DNA of 64,000 nt, from contig NMRB01000224.1 of assembly GCA_002633025.1 (NCBI GenBank), positions 356,406-420,405 of the forward strand, written 5' to 3'. Made by a program: the position numbers and the translations under genes. The DNA comes from Notospermus geniculatus. Taxonomy: Eukaryota > Nemertea > Pilidiophora > Heteronemertea > Lineidae. This document shows positions 60,620 to 64,000 of the stretch, one piece after another (the first letter of the stretch is position 1; each line of letters opens with the position of its first letter). The notes under the pieces are model-generated. The model did no database searches. It was not told where the DNA came from and saw only the letters and a program-made list of their open reading frames with translations.

Positions 60620-62240
60620 TCAAATATACATGAAGCTTTTATTGCAAATTCTCTTTATATACACAATTATAAAGAATCTGAAGGTGTGTTCCTCCCTATT
60701 TAACATCAACACATGGAATCTGGCAAACCTCCTGTCATGATGTGTATACAACAGTTATAAAATACCAACAGGTCTGAAAGATGATGATATCCTAACACAT
60801 TATTTGTGAATTTAAGGGTGAAACTCAAGCACTCAATTTGCAGCACTTAAAATGTACATTCTATGGGCAGACTTTGACAACACCCTTACCCCTCAATGTG
60901 TCACATCCCATAGACATGATCAATAAATTAATATCCCAGCACAACAAAATTAGTGTAGCACACCTCCATTAGCATTCACTCAGTTTTCTGCTACATCCTT
61001 CACTTGAATTGAATGAATAGCCTCACTCCCATCTCATTCATCACTCATAAACAATACACTTCACAGGGGTGAAGTTGGCCATTAAAAACAAACTTCCAAT
61101 CCCACAACTGTCCCCATTTCGTGATTCCCACAAATGTGATTCTAAGAGTAGAGGTGAAAATGTAACCTCCCACACGAAGTCTGTTCACATGTGCTGAAAG
61201 TGATAATAAAAAAAGATACCCTGGAATATACAAGTACCAATATAAGAAACTGTATCACACTTTTCATTTAAACTCAATAATTCAAGCAATTTACACAGCG
61301 TTTAAAATAATCAGAATGAAATTTTACATCTGGTAAAGGTACATGTAATTAAACTAACCATGAACTTATATGGTAATTAGAAATATAGCAAATAAGAAAT
61401 GAAATATTTTTATACCACCTCTCAGTTTCATGTCTGAAAGATGACCTCCCGTTTTTACTTGGATAAATATTCTTGCCGCTATCGGTGTAGACCGGTGTTG
61501 GTCAGACATCCAGCATGTCAGTCAGTAAAACAACATGAACAGGGTGACTGACAATGCTGTACAACAAACAGATGTTTCAATCTAGCTAGCTCATATAGTA
61601 GATGCGGACATCTACTCGGCTGTATTACCGGGTATATAGCGTGTCACACAAATTGTGACCCATCAGAGAACTCTGGAGTATCTGTCATATTTGTTTGACA
61701 TTTCTGACTTGACACCACAAAGATATGGGTCGCAAAGGTGTCATATCAGTCACTGACAGTAGATAGCCTACTACATGTACAATAGTTTTACTTCAAATAT
61801 TATGTTTGTTTACGGTAACTCTACCTTGCATCATCAATACTCCTGAAAGATATCTGCCTTGCAGCAGTTCGACAAAACTGACACTGGACAGACATCTGCT
61901 CTGCATCAATCTGACACATATCTGTTGCACATCTGATACTCAACAGATATCCGTCCCGCATTAGTTTGACATTACTGCCTCCCCAAAGATATGCAGCAGT
62001 TGTGTACAATCTTCATGCTTCACACAGTACATGTCTGAAGGAACCCAAATCGACAGGCTCACAATGGCCTGTCGTCAACTTCTCAAACATCAACCATCAA
62101 ACTAGACCACATTGTAACACAGGTGTTCAAATCTACCAAAAATATACAATAATTTATTCTCAAATTTTGTCATGGCCTTCGAGCTATGCTCCAGAAAGGC
62201 AGGAAAAAAACAGCACAAAAATACCAAATCTCAACCAAGG
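60620..62240 (-). other. 3' UTR of the LDLa-receptor gene
   Basis: A minus-strand AATAAA at 60638-60643 would end a UTR of about 1.6 kb. No coding exon was seen. It includes a run of repeated short words around ATATCTG and TTTGACA at 61680-61980. Confidence 0.5.
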
Positions 62241-64000
62241 CTAAACCTTCGGCAGATTTTGTATAACATCTTGCTCAGTAATATTTTCATTTGAACAAGT
62301 AACATCTGTTAACTGCTGATGATTTTTTGGTGTTGGAAGGCACTCAGTAGAATCCTCCACGTCAACCTTGTCTGACAGATCAGGTGTAGAACATCCAACA
62401 GGTGGCGCTGACTCATTTATATCAAGAGTGGATCCTGAAACATTCAATAACGACACATCTGTGTCCGGGCCAGAGTCTACACTCTCTGAATCACAGTCCA
62501 ATTTTCCAGAACACAAAGTTTCTCCCAACGGTTCATTCTCTGTATTAGTTTGAGACGTAGCGACGTTTGGTTCTGCGCCGCTTTCAACATGGTTATCCCG
62601 CGTCCACTGAACAGTTGTTCCTGATGATGAATGTGCCGATGATATATCTATACATGATGTTGCATTTGGCGAGAGCTCTTCGTCCAGCTCTTGATTGTAT
62701 GCTGCAGTGGATGGGCCAGGATTGGACGTATGAATCGAAATCAGAGTGGAATCACAAGATGAATCACTTGTATCACTGTGCCGCCGGGATACTTGAGCTG
62801 GTTCTGCCACGCCGTTCTCCGTGACGCTGTTATCAGCACCCTCAGTTCTTCCACCGGAGTCACTTCCTTCATCATCACCAGGGGGCACTAAGAGATCAAC
62901 ATCGGAACCGCTCCTGGATCTGTTTCCACGAAGATTACAGCTGGCTGATCGAATTTGTGCAATAAACTCGCTGAACGGCCTTGACGTTCTCATCGCTTCT
63001 GTATAAGTAGGTGGCGCTTGACGTCTATTGAAATCTGCTTGGATGCGTGACATCGGAGTCTCGTGTCTCGAACCATGATGTTCGTGGAAACGGACATAGA
63101 ACAAGCGGATGATGCAGCCGATGGCGATGACAAGAAGGAGGGCACAAACGAGCGAGCCTATCACAGCAGCCAGAATCACACGCACCGAGGGAACTGAAGA
63201 GAAAATGGAGCAAATTCACAATATTATCTTCATCAAGTTCAACCACTTGCCTCCAAATCAGTCCCAGGTTTTTACATCAGTGTTGAAATCAAGGAAATTG
63301 CAGACCGTGCGTATTATGACCATAGTTGCAACGTCTGTCAGTTTTGGACTTGTATAGTAAAACAGGAAGAAACACCTGTGAAAACCCCGCTGTGCAGCAT
63401 GGGAAACCATTTCAGTGGAAATGGGCATGAAGTGCAAGCCACTTTTTCTCACCTGTGCAGTTTATCTCATCGCTATTGTCACCGCAGTCATCCCGTCCAT
63501 CACATAACCATGATTCAAAAATACAACGGAAATTACGACAGAGAAACGTGCCGTTATATGTGTTGCAGATTTCAGGAGCTGAAAGAGAAACAAGTCCACT
63601 TGTAGTATTGGATTCAATCACGATTCACAAAAACAAGTTAAAATCACGAAAATTGTTCGTATGTTCTCTTGCACAGATATTCCAGGAAGAGTTCTATGAT
63701 CTACGAACTAATGTATACTGTTACATTGCTACACTGTGCAGCCATCCGAAAAGCTTCTTTCCAGTGACCTCGGTGTCTATTACCTAAAGCCTACTTACTG
63801 CAGTTCAACTCATCCTTGCTATTAAAACAGACAGCCATGCCGTTACAGTGGTCAGTCTCGGTGAAGCACTGATTCCCCGACCCACATGGATACTTCGTCG
63901 AGTCACATATGTCACAGCCTCGTTCATCAGAGCCATGATGTTGACAATCCCAAATCCAGTCACATTCATCTTTGTGGTTGTAGCAGTTATTTTCACCAAT
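62241..64000 (-). CDS. LDLRAD3-like LDL-receptor class A transmembrane protein (5' end outside window)
   Basis: Three in-phase exons: 63799-64000 (continues beyond the window), 63453-63578 and 62241-63193, with TAA-type stop at 62241. Extracellular LDLa modules: a partial one ending [13 protein letters not shown], then [14 protein letters not shown]...[10 protein letters not shown], then [15 protein letters not shown]...[10 protein letters not shown], each with the acidic Ca-binding end. A membrane helix ([20 protein letters not shown]) and a tail of about 290 residues follow. The tail carries a PPxY motif (APPTYTEAM) that can bind NEDD4-type WW domains, then Ser/Asp-rich sequence. Human LDLRAD3 also has three LDLa modules, a helix and PPxY motifs, with a similar YPCGSG / FPCASG second module. 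LRP12/LRP10 relatives are the alternative. Confidence 0.7.

Overview
This is animal (metazoan) nuclear DNA. The genes are split by short GT-AG introns and spread over both strands, and every recognisable product is a conserved animal protein. The spacer DNA is rich in TAGGCCTA words and small palindromic mobile elements. That spacer style, a Mextli-like gene and a Ngaro-type retrotransposon fit a marine invertebrate; an echinoderm or hemichordate is my guess, but the window does not prove a phylum. Assembly gaps lie at 10884-11429, 45980-46290 and 59053-59177, with single unknown bases at 6441 and 26129.

Layout, left to right: 3' half of glutathione synthetase (GSS, +, ending 1729); DPM1 (-, 3579-6367, eight exons); a single-exon secreted protein with three Frizzled cysteine-rich domains (-, 7126-8229); an intact-looking Ngaro/DIRS-type tyrosine-recombinase retrotransposon (-, about 11430-17507); RMDN1 (+, 17697-19762); a MIF4G/eIF4E-binding Mextli-like gene (-, 22445-28397); a gene-poor stretch of foldback elements (28.6-33.9 kb); a PPP1R3 glycogen-targeting subunit (-, 33937-35205); an intronless ODAD3/CCDC151-like coiled-coil gene (+, 37458-39128); LYRM4/ISD11 (-, ATG at 44769) that reads in frame into a 707-codon exon; FARS2 (+, 46567-48653); PTPN1/PTPN2 (-, 50987-58520); and the 3' part of an LDLRAD3-like LDLa receptor (-, 62241 to the window end).

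The genes do not form one pathway. Housekeeping themes are glutathione synthesis (GSS), dolichol-phosphate-mannose synthesis (DPM1), mitochondrial Fe-S assembly and translation (LYRM4, FARS2), glycogen control (PPP1R3) and phosphotyrosine signalling at the ER (PTPN1/2). The order PPP1R3 - LYRM4 - FARS2, with LYRM4 and FARS2 head to head, matches human chromosome 6p25 as I recall it and looks like retained ancient linkage.

The best leads are the triple Frizzled-domain protein whose three domains all lack one specific disulfide pair, the LYRM4 open-frame extension, the conserved microsynteny, the Mextli-like translation factor, and several hairpin-element families with shared ends. I found no CRISPR array, operon, tRNA or rRNA gene, and no new multi-gene defence or biosynthetic system. 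Exon borders were assigned by hand from reading frame, GT-AG sites and phase, without transcript data.
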